From contig JADGPD010000002.1 in NCBI GenBank assembly GCA_017882615.1, forward strand, positions 1 through 64,000: 64,000 nucleotides of DNA, written 5' to 3'. Position numbers and translations under genes: made by a program. Under the pieces are notes generated by a model that searched no databases, had not been told where the DNA came from, and saw only the letters and a list, made by a program, of their open reading frames with translations. Source of the stretch: Thermoleophilia bacterium (GTDB lineage Bacteria > Actinomycetota > Thermoleophilia > Gaiellales > Gaiellaceae). Shown in pieces: positions 1 to 8,182 of the stretch; position 1 is the first letter of the stretch; each line of letters starts with the position of its first letter.

Positions 1-122
1 TCGGCCGCGGCCAGCGCCTGCTCGCCGGTCGACGCCCACTCGACCTCGAATCCCTCGCGCTCGAGCCCCGCCAGGAGCGGCTCGGCGATTGTCTTCTCGT
101 CCTCTACGACCAGGATTTTCAT
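1..122 (-). CDS. Response regulator, N-terminal part of receiver domain (truncated by window edge)
   Basis: Reverse-strand translation MKILVVEDEKTIAEPLLAGLEREGFEVEWASTGEQALAAA is a typical receiver start. Confidence 0.8.
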   Translation of the reverse strand, partial: MKILVVEDEKTIAEPLLAGLEREGFEVEWASTGEQALAAA

Positions 123-167
123 GGGCTCATCTCGATCCGGCGCCACAGCGCCGCGCCGGTTGCAGGG

Positions 168-189
168 TCTTTACAGATTCTTATCCATC
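168..189 (+). promoter_or_regulatory. Candidate OmpR-type operator: TCTTTACAGAT|TCTTATCCATC (two 11-bp direct repeats)
   Basis: Direct repeat with 11-bp period; near-identical block at 3168-3189; lies between the divergent response regulator and the first redox-island gene. Confidence 0.5.
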
Positions 190-287
190 TTCGAGCACTC
201 CATTACACATCCCTGGGCATGATCTTGCGCTATATGGAGCAGGGTGTGTGTAGCGAAAGTATTGCGATCACTCAGGAGGTGGCCGAA

Positions 288-623
288 ATGAGAAAGATTT
301 ACGTGGTAATAGCGGCTCTCGTGGTGGCCATCGCTGTAGCGCTTGGCACCTACGCCGCCACGCTCTCCACCGCGCTCGGGCCGAGCTCGACGCCGACGAG
401 CAACGTGAGCAGCGTGCTCACTCAGAGCAACCAGCGACTGAACGCTGCAAACGCGGCGCTCAACACGGCACTGAGTCAGCGACCTCCGTCTGTGAACGGC
501 GGCCGCGTTCCCTTTGTCGCGCCGCACCAGGTTGTCGTGAACGTGACCGGCTCTGCCAGCGCGGTGGCCTTCACCGCCCCGGTGGGCCACTTCGGTGACG
601 ACGGGGGTGGTGGCGGTGACTAA
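288..623 (+). CDS. Small single-TM protein, module protein A1
   Basis: RBS aggagg at ~274; MRKIYVVIAALVVAIAVALGTYAATLSTALG; paralog of 3283-3687. Confidence 0.75.
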   Translation: MRKIYVVIAALVVAIAVALGTYAATLSTALGPSSTPTSNVSSVLTQSNQRLNAANAALNTALSQRPPSVNGGRVPFVAPHQVVVNVTGSASAVAFTAPVGHFGDDGGGGGD

Positions 624-1068
624 CGCCATCGGACGCTTCTGGGCGGTCGCCGTAGCGCTCGTCGTGTTCTTCATTCTCTGGGCCGTGCTGGCGGCGAAGC
701 CGTGGGTCTCCTCGTCGGGGGCACCCGCCGACCCGCGCCTGAGCGCTCTCCAGGCCCAGGAGCAGAAGGTGCAAAACCGAGCGATCGCGGCGCAGCAGAC
801 GCTGAACAAGCGCTGGGCCGCGTACCGGTCGGCGCTCCTGAAGCAAAAGGGCGCCCTGACGGCGCAGCAGCGAGCTCAACTCGCGGCGGCTCCGGCCGGG
901 CCCTCGGTGGTCGTGAAGGTCACCGGCGCAACGCCGGTCACCCACTCGACCAGCTCCAGGCCGGCCATTGTCCTTCCGTCGGTGCCCGGTGTGCAGCCGT
1001 CCACCGCGCCGGTTCAGGCGGCGAGCACGGGCCAGGGCGGTAACCAGGGCGGTAACGGAGGAGGATAG
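616..1068 (+). CDS. Single-TM protein, module protein B1
   Basis: GTG start overlapping A1 stop (GTGACTAAC); shares WAVxAAxPWV...DPRLxAL...KRWAxY with 3680-4105. Confidence 0.75.
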   Translation: MTNAIGRFWAVAVALVVFFILWAVLAAKPWVSSSGAPADPRLSALQAQEQKVQNRAIAAQQTLNKRWAAYRSALLKQKGALTAQQRAQLAAAPAGPSVVVKVTGATPVTHSTSSRPAIVLPSVPGVQPSTAPVQAASTGQGGNQGGNGGG

Positions 1069-1944
1069 TTGGCGCTAGATCTTCAATCTGAGCCACGCTT
1101 GAGATACGAGTTTCGAGCGATGGGGACGACGATCGAGCTTCTGCTCGACGCCGACGACGGAGAGCAGGCACAGTCTGCTCTCCGCGCTGTAGAGGAGGAG
1201 TTCGAGCGGCTCGAGGCGATGCTCTCGCGCTTCCGTCCCGAGTCCCAGCTCTCGCAGCTCAACCGCGACGGGCGAATCCTGGCGCCGCCCGACCTCGAGC
1301 GGGTGGTCGGGCTGGCGCTGGAGGCGCGCGAGCAAACCGCCGGGCGCTTCGATCCGACCGTCTACGACGCGCTGACCCGTGCCGGCTACGACCGCTCGTT
1401 CGAGCAGGTCGAGCCCGCCGCCGCCGCCGAGGACGACGGCCAGCAGAGCGCTCGCTGCGGCGGTTGGGTGACCATCGATACCGAGAACGGCGAGATAGAG
1501 ATCGAGCCGGGCTTCCACATCGATCTCGGGGGCATCGGCAAGGGCTACGCCGTCGACCGCGCGATCGAGATCCTGGCGGTCGAGGCACCGTGTTTGGTCA
1601 ACGCCGGCGGCGATCTGGCCGTGCGCGGCGACAAGCCCTGGCCCGTCGGCGTCGAGGACGGGCCGACGCTGGAGTTGACCCGCGGCGCCATCGCCACCTC
1701 GGGGCGCGACCGCCGGCACTGGCGCCGAGGCGACGAAGAGCGCCATCACCTGATCGACCCGTCCACCGGCCGCCCTGCCGCGACCGATCTCGTCCGCGTG
1801 ACCGTGGTCGCCCCGAGCGCGACCGAAGCCGACGTGCTGGCCAAGACTCTTTTCCTGAGCGGCGAGCAAGAGGCGGCAGCGGCCGGAGTGCCCGCTCTGC
1901 TCATTTGTGCCGACGGGCGCAAGCGACTGGTCGGCGGCCTCTAG
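1069..1944 (+). CDS. apbE: FAD:protein FMN transferase (ApbE family)
   Basis: TTG start; YEFRAMGTTIEL, HIDLGGIGKGYAVDRA, NAGGDLAVRG, HHLIDPSTGRPA motifs. Confidence 0.93.
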   Translation: MALDLQSEPRLRYEFRAMGTTIELLLDADDGEQAQSALRAVEEEFERLEAMLSRFRPESQLSQLNRDGRILAPPDLERVVGLALEAREQTAGRFDPTVYDALTRAGYDRSFEQVEPAAAAEDDGQQSARCGGWVTIDTENGEIEIEPGFHIDLGGIGKGYAVDRAIEILAVEAPCLVNAGGDLAVRGDKPWPVGVEDGPTLELTRGAIATSGRDRRHWRRGDEERHHLIDPSTGRPAATDLVRVTVVAPSATEADVLAKTLFLSGEQEAAAAGVPALLICADGRKRLVGGL

Positions 1945-1998
1945 GATCCAACCAAGTGCTTTTTACCTCCCTTTCTGGGAATATCGACTGAACGACCG

Positions 1999-2562
1999 AT
2001 GAAACACGACCCAACCTTCTGGATCCTCGCCCGCGCCAGCGGCCTCACGGCCTACATTCTCTTGACGCTCTCGGTGCTGGCCGGGATCGTCGTCAAATCC
2101 CGACCGTTCGGTAGCCGGGTCAGGCAGCCGGCGGCGATCGATACGCACCGCACGCTGGCCGCACTCGGCCTGGGAGCGCTGGTAATCCACGCGACGGCGC
2201 TCGTACTCGACAAGACCGTGCCGATGCCCGTATCGGCGGTCTTCATCCCCGGTCTTTCCCATTACCGGCCCGGCTCGGTGGCAATCGGCGTGCTGACCGC
2301 CGAGCTGATGGTGATCGTCTACGCCTCGTTCTCGCAGCGCCGAAGGATCGGCTTCAAGAACTGGCGCCGCCTGCACTGGTTGACCTATGCGCTGTTTGCG
2401 GGCGGAACGGCTCACGGGCTGCTATCCGGCTCGGACAGCCGTCGCGCCTGGGCGCTGGCCATCTACCTGGGAGCAATAGCTTCGGTCGCGGCAGCGACGA
2501 CATGGCGCGCTCTCGCCCCACTAACACAAGGAGAACAGAATGTTCCGAGTCGAGATCGATAG
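1999..2562 (+). CDS. Ferric reductase-like transmembrane (b-heme) protein
   Basis: Multi-TM with candidate heme histidines in DTHRTLA, VIHATAL, RRLHWLTY, GTAHGLL. Confidence 0.8.
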   Translation: MKHDPTFWILARASGLTAYILLTLSVLAGIVVKSRPFGSRVRQPAAIDTHRTLAALGLGALVIHATALVLDKTVPMPVSAVFIPGLSHYRPGSVAIGVLTAELMVIVYASFSQRRRIGFKNWRRLHWLTYALFAGGTAHGLLSGSDSRRAWALAIYLGAIASVAAATTWRALAPLTQGEQNVPSRDR

Positions 2563-2749
2563 CGACCTCTGCAGCGGCTTTGCCTCCTGCGTCGACGACG
2601 CACCCGGGATCTTCAAGCTCGACGACTCCGGCAAGGCGACAGTGCTGGTGCCCCAGACCGACGACGAGCGAGCGCTGAAGGCTGCCAAGGACTGCCCGAT
2701 GGCCGCAATCGCCGTATTCGACGCCGAAAGTGGTGGGCGTGTCGTCTGA
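2540..2749 (+). CDS. Small C-X5-C...CP ferredoxin (Fd1)
   Basis: LCSGFASCVDDAPGIF...DCPMAAIAVFD. Confidence 0.88.
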   Translation: MFRVEIDSDLCSGFASCVDDAPGIFKLDDSGKATVLVPQTDDERALKAAKDCPMAAIAVFDAESGGRVV

Positions 2750-3017
2750 GCGAAAAAGTCGCCTGCGTCCGTTCGCAGTGCGCTTCTGGCTCGTCGCGGC
2801 GCTGATTGCGCTCGTCTCGGCGCTGATCCTGGGAGCGAATCTGGCGTTGCTCGGATATGCCCAGCCGGGGAGCGACCCGGTGGGCCAGCTTACGCCCGCC
2901 CGCCTGATGCAGATCGAGCGCGAGCTCCCCGCCAGCTCGACCACGATCTCGACCGCCGTCACGCCGCCGCCGCCCCCGCACGACCATCACATCGCGGGCA
3001 ATCAAAGCGACGACTGA
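2730..3017 (+). CDS. Small single-TM protein with Pro/His/Asp-rich C-terminus
   Basis: TM FAVRFWLVAALIALVSALILGANLALLGYA; tail PPPPPHDHHIAGNQSDD; overlaps Fd1 end. Confidence 0.6.
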   Translation: MVGVSSERKSRLRPFAVRFWLVAALIALVSALILGANLALLGYAQPGSDPVGQLTPARLMQIERELPASSTTISTAVTPPPPPHDHHIAGNQSDD

Positions 3018-3167
3018 GGGCTTTTCCGGCCTCGGAGCGTGTGCCCGGCGTCGAGCTTCGGGCCCATCCACGGCCTCTTCAGCAGCCGTCAACCCGCTAA
3101 TACCTCCTGCAAAACAAGCACTCGGGCGCCCGGCCGCGGCTCAAAGGGCTGCATTCCCTGAAAAAGC

Positions 3168-3189
3168 TCTTAACCGATTCTTTTTCTTT
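3168..3189 (+). promoter_or_regulatory. Candidate OmpR-type operator: TCTTAACCGAT|TCTTTTTCTTT
   Basis: Shares CTTWACMGATTCTT with 168-189; 94 bp before module A2 start versus 99 bp for A1. Confidence 0.45.
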
Positions 3190-3282
3190 TCCAGGCGAAC
3201 GCTTGCCTTCGCTTGGCCCTCACCTAAGCGCAACGGGGGTACGTTCATCTAGTCGAAACAAACAGATGGGGGTCGATCCCGG

Positions 3283-3687
3283 ATGAAAAAGAGTCACGTT
3301 TTCGTATTGGCAGTGCTGATAGCGGTCGGCGCGACGCTTGGCACCTACGCTTTGACCCGCACCACCGAGCTCGGCGTCCAGGCCAGAACGGCCTCGAAGC
3401 AGAGCACCGACGCGGTTATTGCCGCGCGCGCTCGGCAGTTGAACGCTCTCGAGGTATCGCTGCGCAAGGCGCTTGCGAAAAAGCCGCCGTCGCTGCCGCC
3501 GCTGCCGAAGGTGAAGACTCAGCCGTCGCAACCGGCTCCGCCCGTATACGTATCGGCGCCCGTGACCAGATCCGCGCCGGCGCCTGCGGCGATCACGCGC
3601 GCCGCTCCGGCGCCTGTCAACCCAGTCAAACAAGCACCAGCGCATCAGAGCGAGCACCACTCCTCGGGAGGCGAGCAAGATGACTAG
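3283..3687 (+). CDS. Small single-TM protein, module protein A2
   Basis: MKKSHVFVLAVLIAVGATLGTYALTRTTELG; paralog of A1 (LGTYA, similar length and position). Confidence 0.75.
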   Translation: MKKSHVFVLAVLIAVGATLGTYALTRTTELGVQARTASKQSTDAVIAARARQLNALEVSLRKALAKKPPSLPPLPKVKTQPSQPAPPVYVSAPVTRSAPAPAAITRAAPAPVNPVKQAPAHQSEHHSSGGEQDD

Positions 3688-4105
3688 CGGTCTCGGCCGT
3701 ATCTACGCGATCTCGGCGGCAATCGTCGTCTTCTTCCTATCCTGGGCGGTCATCGCCGCCAGGCCCTGGGTGGAGGCGCCCACCGCCAAGGTCGACCCGC
3801 GCCTCGTCGCTCTCGACGCGCGCGAGCGCAACCTGCGCAAAGACGCAGTCCAGATCAGAGCGATCGTTCAGAAGCGCTGGGCGCTCTACCACACCCAGCT
3901 CGTCAGGCGGAAGCACCTGATCGCCGTTCGCAAGAAGGCGCAGGCGGCCGCGGCCCAGCAGGCGCTCATAGCCCAACGGTCGGTAGTTCGCTCGGTGCCT
4001 TCCTATTCGGCACCGTCTTCACACGTAGCTTCTGCACCCTCGGCGCCGATCGTGCGAGTCGCTCCTCCGGCCGCACCGCCGGCAACCCATACGAAGACTT
4101 CCTGA
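3680..4105 (+). CDS. Single-TM protein, module protein B2
   Basis: ATGACTAGC start overlaps A2 stop; paralog of B1. Confidence 0.75.
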   Translation: MTSGLGRIYAISAAIVVFFLSWAVIAARPWVEAPTAKVDPRLVALDARERNLRKDAVQIRAIVQKRWALYHTQLVRRKHLIAVRKKAQAAAAQQALIAQRSVVRSVPSYSAPSSHVASAPSAPIVRVAPPAAPPATHTKTS

Positions 4106-4134
4106 ATAAAGACGCGACCCGAAAGGAGTAAGCC

Positions 4135-4344
4135 ATGTATCGAATAGAGATCGACCGGCAGTTGTGTAGCGGCTTCGGCTCCTGTCTCGAGGCCGCGCCG
4201 AGGCTCTTCGAGCTCGATCGCTCGGGAATCGCCTCGCTGCTCGCCTCGGAGAGCGAGGACACCGCCGCGCTCGAAGCGGCCCGGTCATGCCCGATGGGCG
4301 CAATCGCCGTCTTTAACCGTGAGAATGGAGAGCAGGTGAGCTGA
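4135..4344 (+). CDS. Small C-X5-C...CP ferredoxin (Fd2)
   Basis: LCSGFGSCLEAAPRLF...SCPMGAIAVFN; paralog of Fd1. Confidence 0.88.
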   Translation: MYRIEIDRQLCSGFGSCLEAAPRLFELDRSGIASLLASESEDTAALEAARSCPMGAIAVFNRENGEQVS

Positions 4345-4345
4345 G

Positions 4346-5545
4346 ATGACACGTCGGCCGGAAAACATAGTGGTGGTAGGAGCCGGTCTCGCCGGACTGC
4401 GTAGCGCCGAGACCCTGCGCGCGCGCGGTTTCGACGGGCGCCTGACGCTGGTCGGGGATGAGACTCATCTCCCCTACGAGCGCCCGGCTCTGTCCAAGGA
4501 GCTACTGGCCGGTAAGCGCTCGCCCGAACAGCTCGCGCTCAGACAGCCGGAGTTCTTCCGCGAGCAGCAGATCGAGCTATTGCTCGGCCGGCGAGTCGAG
4601 AAAGTCTCGCCGAAGCATCGTACGGCGCTGCTCTCAGACGGGCGCGAGCTCCTCTGGGACGCGCTCGTGATCGCGACCGGCGCTCGCGCCCGGCGCATGC
4701 GTGGAGTCGAGACCCCGCCCGGCGTCCATTACCTTCGCACTCTCTCGGATGCGCTCGCACTCCGCAGCGAGCTCGTTCGCGGTAAGCGCCTGGCCGTTGT
4801 CGGAGCCGGTTTCATCGGCGCCGAGGTGGCCTCGACCGCAGTCGCCTTGGGCCTCGATGTGAGCGTGGTAGAGCCTCTGGCGGCGCCGCTCGAGCGCGTG
4901 CTCGGTACCGAGATCGGCATGCTGCTCGCCGAGCGCTACCGCGCCCAGGGTGTAGACCTGCGACTGGGAACCGGAGTAACCGACTTCGCTTGCGGCCCGG
5001 ACGGGCGCCTGCGAGCGCTCGAGCTATCGGACGGCAGCGAGATCGTCTGTGACGTAGCCGTGGTGGGAATCGGCGCCGAGCCGGCAGGCGAGCTACTCGG
5101 TGCGCCGGCGATAGAGACCGACGCCTCGGGTCGCACCGAGCACGAGGGCATCTACGCCTGCGGAGACGTCGCCAGTTCCTGGCGGCCTTCGCTGGGCCGG
5201 CACCTGCGAATGGAGCACTGGACGAGTGCGGCAGGGCAGGCCGCGGCGGTAGCACGCACCATCCTCGGCGAGGAGAGCGTGCACGACGATGTGCCCTTCT
5301 TCTGGTCCGATCAGTTCGGATTGCGGCTCCAGTACGTCGGCTTCGCCTCGGAATGGGCGAGCATCGATGTGGAAGACGACGGCGACACCTTCTCGGTGCG
5401 CTACCTCGGCGAAGACGAGCGTCTGCTGGCGGCACTGGTCGCGAACCGCCCCGGCGAATTGGCGGGGCTCCGCCGCGAGCTTGCCGCATCGGCCGTTGTC
5501 AGCCACACCACCTCTCGGGACGAGCGCGAGCTGGAGGCCGTCTAG
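4346..5545 (+). CDS. FAD-dependent NAD(P)H:ferredoxin reductase (putidaredoxin reductase-like)
   Basis: VVVGAGLAGLRSAETLR, VVGAGFIGAEVAS, GIYACGDVA. Confidence 0.92.
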   Translation: MTRRPENIVVVGAGLAGLRSAETLRARGFDGRLTLVGDETHLPYERPALSKELLAGKRSPEQLALRQPEFFREQQIELLLGRRVEKVSPKHRTALLSDGRELLWDALVIATGARARRMRGVETPPGVHYLRTLSDALALRSELVRGKRLAVVGAGFIGAEVASTAVALGLDVSVVEPLAAPLERVLGTEIGMLLAERYRAQGVDLRLGTGVTDFACGPDGRLRALELSDGSEIVCDVAVVGIGAEPAGELLGAPAIETDASGRTEHEGIYACGDVASSWRPSLGRHLRMEHWTSAAGQAAAVARTILGEESVHDDVPFFWSDQFGLRLQYVGFASEWASIDVEDDGDTFSVRYLGEDERLLAALVANRPGELAGLRRELAASAVVSHTTSRDERELEAV

Positions 5546-5580
5546 CTCCCTCTCGATCGCGGTGATAGCGCCTCGACCGT

Positions 5581-5970
5581 TTACTGCCGCGTTTGCGCGC
5601 TTGCGACCGCGCCGTGCACGGCGGCGACTATCTCGCCCAGCTCCTGATCCTTGGTCAGGCAGGCATACGCGCCGGCTTCGATCAGCGCCTGGCGCTCGCG
5701 CTCGGTGGCCAGTCCGGTCAGGCAGACGATCGCCAGCGAGCCGAAGCGCTCGAGCAGGATCTGAGTCGCCTCGACGCCGTCCAGTCCGGGAAGCCGGTAG
5801 TCGAGCAGCACAAGGTCGGGGCAGTCACGGGTACAGAACTCGAGCGCCGCCTCGGCGTCGGACACCGAGCCGGCTATCTCGACATCCGGGCGCAGCCCGA
5901 GCAGAAGCTCGAGCGCCTCGCGATAGATGGCGTTGTCCTCTACCAGCAGGATGCGTGGGATCTCGCTCAT
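5581..5970 (-). CDS. Stand-alone response regulator receiver domain
   Basis: ILLVEDNAIYREALELLL, DLVLLDYRLPGLDG, CLTKDQ; no output domain. Confidence 0.85.
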   Translation of the reverse strand: MSEIPRILLVEDNAIYREALELLLGLRPDVEIAGSVSDAEAALEFCTRDCPDLVLLDYRLPGLDGVEATQILLERFGSLAIVCLTGLATERERQALIEAGAYACLTKDQELGEIVAAVHGAVASAQTRQ

Positions 5971-6100
5971 CGTTCGGCGGCGCGGCCGGAGATCGTCCGG
6001 ATCATCGCTTGACTCTTCGCCGGCGCGGTTCCTTCGCCTTTTTCACGACGCATCGGAGAAGGAATCGGCATCAGCGAGCGCCGGCAATAGCCAGCGAGCT

Positions 6101-6784
6101 CTATGAAGAGACCAGCCTCAGCGCCGGCGCCTGCGACACGACGGGCTCGCCGGCGACCGCGCGGGCGATAGCCCGCAGGCAGACGAGCAGGCCGGCCGCA
6201 CCGGCATCGACAACGCCAGCCTCGCCCAGCGCCGGGTTTTGCTCGCGCGTTCGCGCGAGCGCCGCCTCGCCGCGCTCGACGAGCGCATCCAGACGCTGCT
6301 CGAGCGGCAACGCCTTACGCCTGCGCTTGTGCGCCTCGCCAGCCAGCTCGCGGATCAGGGTCAGGATCGTTCCCTCGGCGGGCTTGGCGACCGCCGAGTA
6401 GGCCGCATCGCGCGAGCGCTCCAGCATCGTCGCCAGCGCCCGCCCGGCGATCGGGCCCGAGACCGGAGCGGCCTCGACCGCGCCGCGAACGATCTGCGAG
6501 AGGATGACGCCCGACGTGCCGCGCGCTCTCATCAGCAGCACGCGGGCGAAATCTCGGCGAAACGCGGCCGGCCCGCTCGACGCCGTCGCGTCGAGCTCCT
6601 CGACCAGCGCGCGAACCGTGAGCACGAGATTCATTCCCGTGTCGCCGTCGGGAACGGGATAGACGTTCAGACCGTCGATCCGCTGCCGTTCTCGTTCCAG
6701 CGCCTCGAGCGCCGCGAGCGCCAGCCGGCGCACGAGCGCGAGCTCGACGCCCGCTACGCTCGACTCAGTCTCGAGATCGGACAT
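6101..6784 (-). CDS. DAK2/DhaL domain protein (N-terminal FakA/YloV-like), short
   Basis: INGLNVYPVPDGDTGMNL-type motif (DGLNVYPVPDGDTGMNL); 227 aa only. Confidence 0.85.
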   Translation of the reverse strand: MSDLETESSVAGVELALVRRLALAALEALERERQRIDGLNVYPVPDGDTGMNLVLTVRALVEELDATASSGPAAFRRDFARVLLMRARGTSGVILSQIVRGAVEAAPVSGPIAGRALATMLERSRDAAYSAVAKPAEGTILTLIRELAGEAHKRRRKALPLEQRLDALVERGEAALARTREQNPALGEAGVVDAGAAGLLVCLRAIARAVAGEPVVSQAPALRLVSS

Positions 6785-7118
6785 CGTCGATTCGCACCTC
6801 CACTCGAGCGACCTCCAGCCCGGTCACGCGCTCGACCTCGTAGCTCACGCGCGAGCGCACGGTCGCCGCCACCTCGGCCAGATTCAAGCCGTAGGCGATC
6901 ACGACCGAGAGCGTCAGCTCGATCCCGCCCTGCGCGCCCGGAATCACCTCGACGCCGTGCCGGCGCCTGAGCGCGAACGCCCGGCGAATGCGAGCACCGC
7001 GTCCAAGCCCGACGACGCCGTAGCACTCGTCCAGCGAGCGCTCGGCCACCTGGGCGATCGCCCGCGACGAGATGAACAGCTGCCCGAGCGCGGTCTTCTG
7101 TAGCTGTACGGCTTCCAC
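6765..7118 (-). CDS. Asp23/Gls24 family protein
   Basis: FISSRAIAQVAERSLDECYGVVGLG...; overlaps DAK2 start, as in asp23-fakA pairs. Confidence 0.85.
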   Translation of the reverse strand: MEAVQLQKTALGQLFISSRAIAQVAERSLDECYGVVGLGRGARIRRAFALRRRHGVEVIPGAQGGIELTLSVVIAYGLNLAEVAATVRSRVSYEVERVTGLEVARVEVRIDDVRSRD

Positions 7119-7247
7119 GAGTTCTTAGACCGGGCAACGAGGGATGCGGTTGCTTAGCGGACGAAAAACCATAAACGAGTTGCCCCGCGGATTAATAGTT
7201 GGGGATTACTCGGAGTCCGAGAAACAGCAGGTAGCTAGGCTAGCCAA

Positions 7248-7886
7248 GTGACTGCACTCGCCGTTGAAGACGCGCTCGCTTGGGCTCGCGAGATGATCAG
7301 CGAGCCACTGCGCAGCAGCGAGGTCGCCTATGCCGACGAGGATCGAACGACGCTGCGACTGGTATCCCGGCTCGGCACCATTGCCTACTTGAAGGTAGCC
7401 CCGGACATGGGCGGTGAGCGCGACCGACTCGCATGGGCTGCTGGGAAACTCCCCGTAGCGGAGGTCCTCGGGTTCCATCCTGGTGATGGCGTCGACTGGC
7501 TCCTCATGTCAGGATTGTCCGGCGAGCCACTCTCAAACCCCGAGCACACTGCCCAGCCAGAGCGTCTCGTCAATCGGCTCGCGGATGCACTCCATCGCGT
7601 TCACGCACTCGACCCGCATGGCTGCCCATTCGGCGATCTATCACATGGCGATGTTGTTATCCATGGCGATGCGTGCCTGCCGAACTTCCTCGCAACCGAC
7701 GACGGGCTCGCCGGCTACATCGACCTTGGTGGCCTTCGTCGCGCGTCGGTAGAGATCGATCTCGCGGCTGCCGTCTGGAGCTTGCAGTACAACCTCGGGC
7801 CGGGCTGGGGCGCACCCTTCCTCGCCGCCTACGGCTGGCCAAACGATGAGGAGACGGTCGAAGCGTTACGTCAGAGCTACGAATAG
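7248..7886 (+). CDS. Aminoglycoside phosphotransferase (APH(3')-like) family protein
   Basis: GTG start; VIHGDACLPNFL and GYIDLGG catalytic motifs; 212 aa. Confidence 0.82.
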   Translation: MTALAVEDALAWAREMISEPLRSSEVAYADEDRTTLRLVSRLGTIAYLKVAPDMGGERDRLAWAAGKLPVAEVLGFHPGDGVDWLLMSGLSGEPLSNPEHTAQPERLVNRLADALHRVHALDPHGCPFGDLSHGDVVIHGDACLPNFLATDDGLAGYIDLGGLRRASVEIDLAAAVWSLQYNLGPGWGAPFLAAYGWPNDEETVEALRQSYE

Positions 7887-7967
7887 CGGCGAAAGGCACT
7901 ACAACCGGCGATTTGAGCGCAGGAAACACCGCCGAGCCTGCGGCAGCGTCGTTCCGGTGCGGAGTTG

Positions 7968-8156
7968 CTAAGCCTTCTCGACCTTGCCCGAGCGCAAGCA
8001 GCGCGTGCAGACGTAGGCGCGGCGGGCGACTCCGCCCACCAGAATCCGCACCTTTTGCAGGTTCGGGTCGAAGCGCCGCCTGGTGGCGACCATCGAGTGG
8101 CTGCGGTTGTTTCCGAAAGCCGGACCCTTGCCGCAGACTGAGCAAACCTTGGACAT
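7968..8156 (-). CDS. rpmB: 50S ribosomal protein L28
   Basis: [37 protein letters not shown]. Confidence 0.97.
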   Translation of the reverse strand: MSKVCSVCGKGPAFGNNRSHSMVATRRRFDPNLQKVRILVGGVARRAYVCTRCLRSGKVEKA

Positions 8157-8182
8157 AGCCGCGGCAGTTTAGCTGAGTCAAC

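Noticed and set aside
5289-6401. 370-aa plus-strand ORF spanning the ferredoxin reductase end and receiver gene
   Set aside because: Arg/Ser/Pro-rich shadow frame overlapping better-supported genes on both strands.
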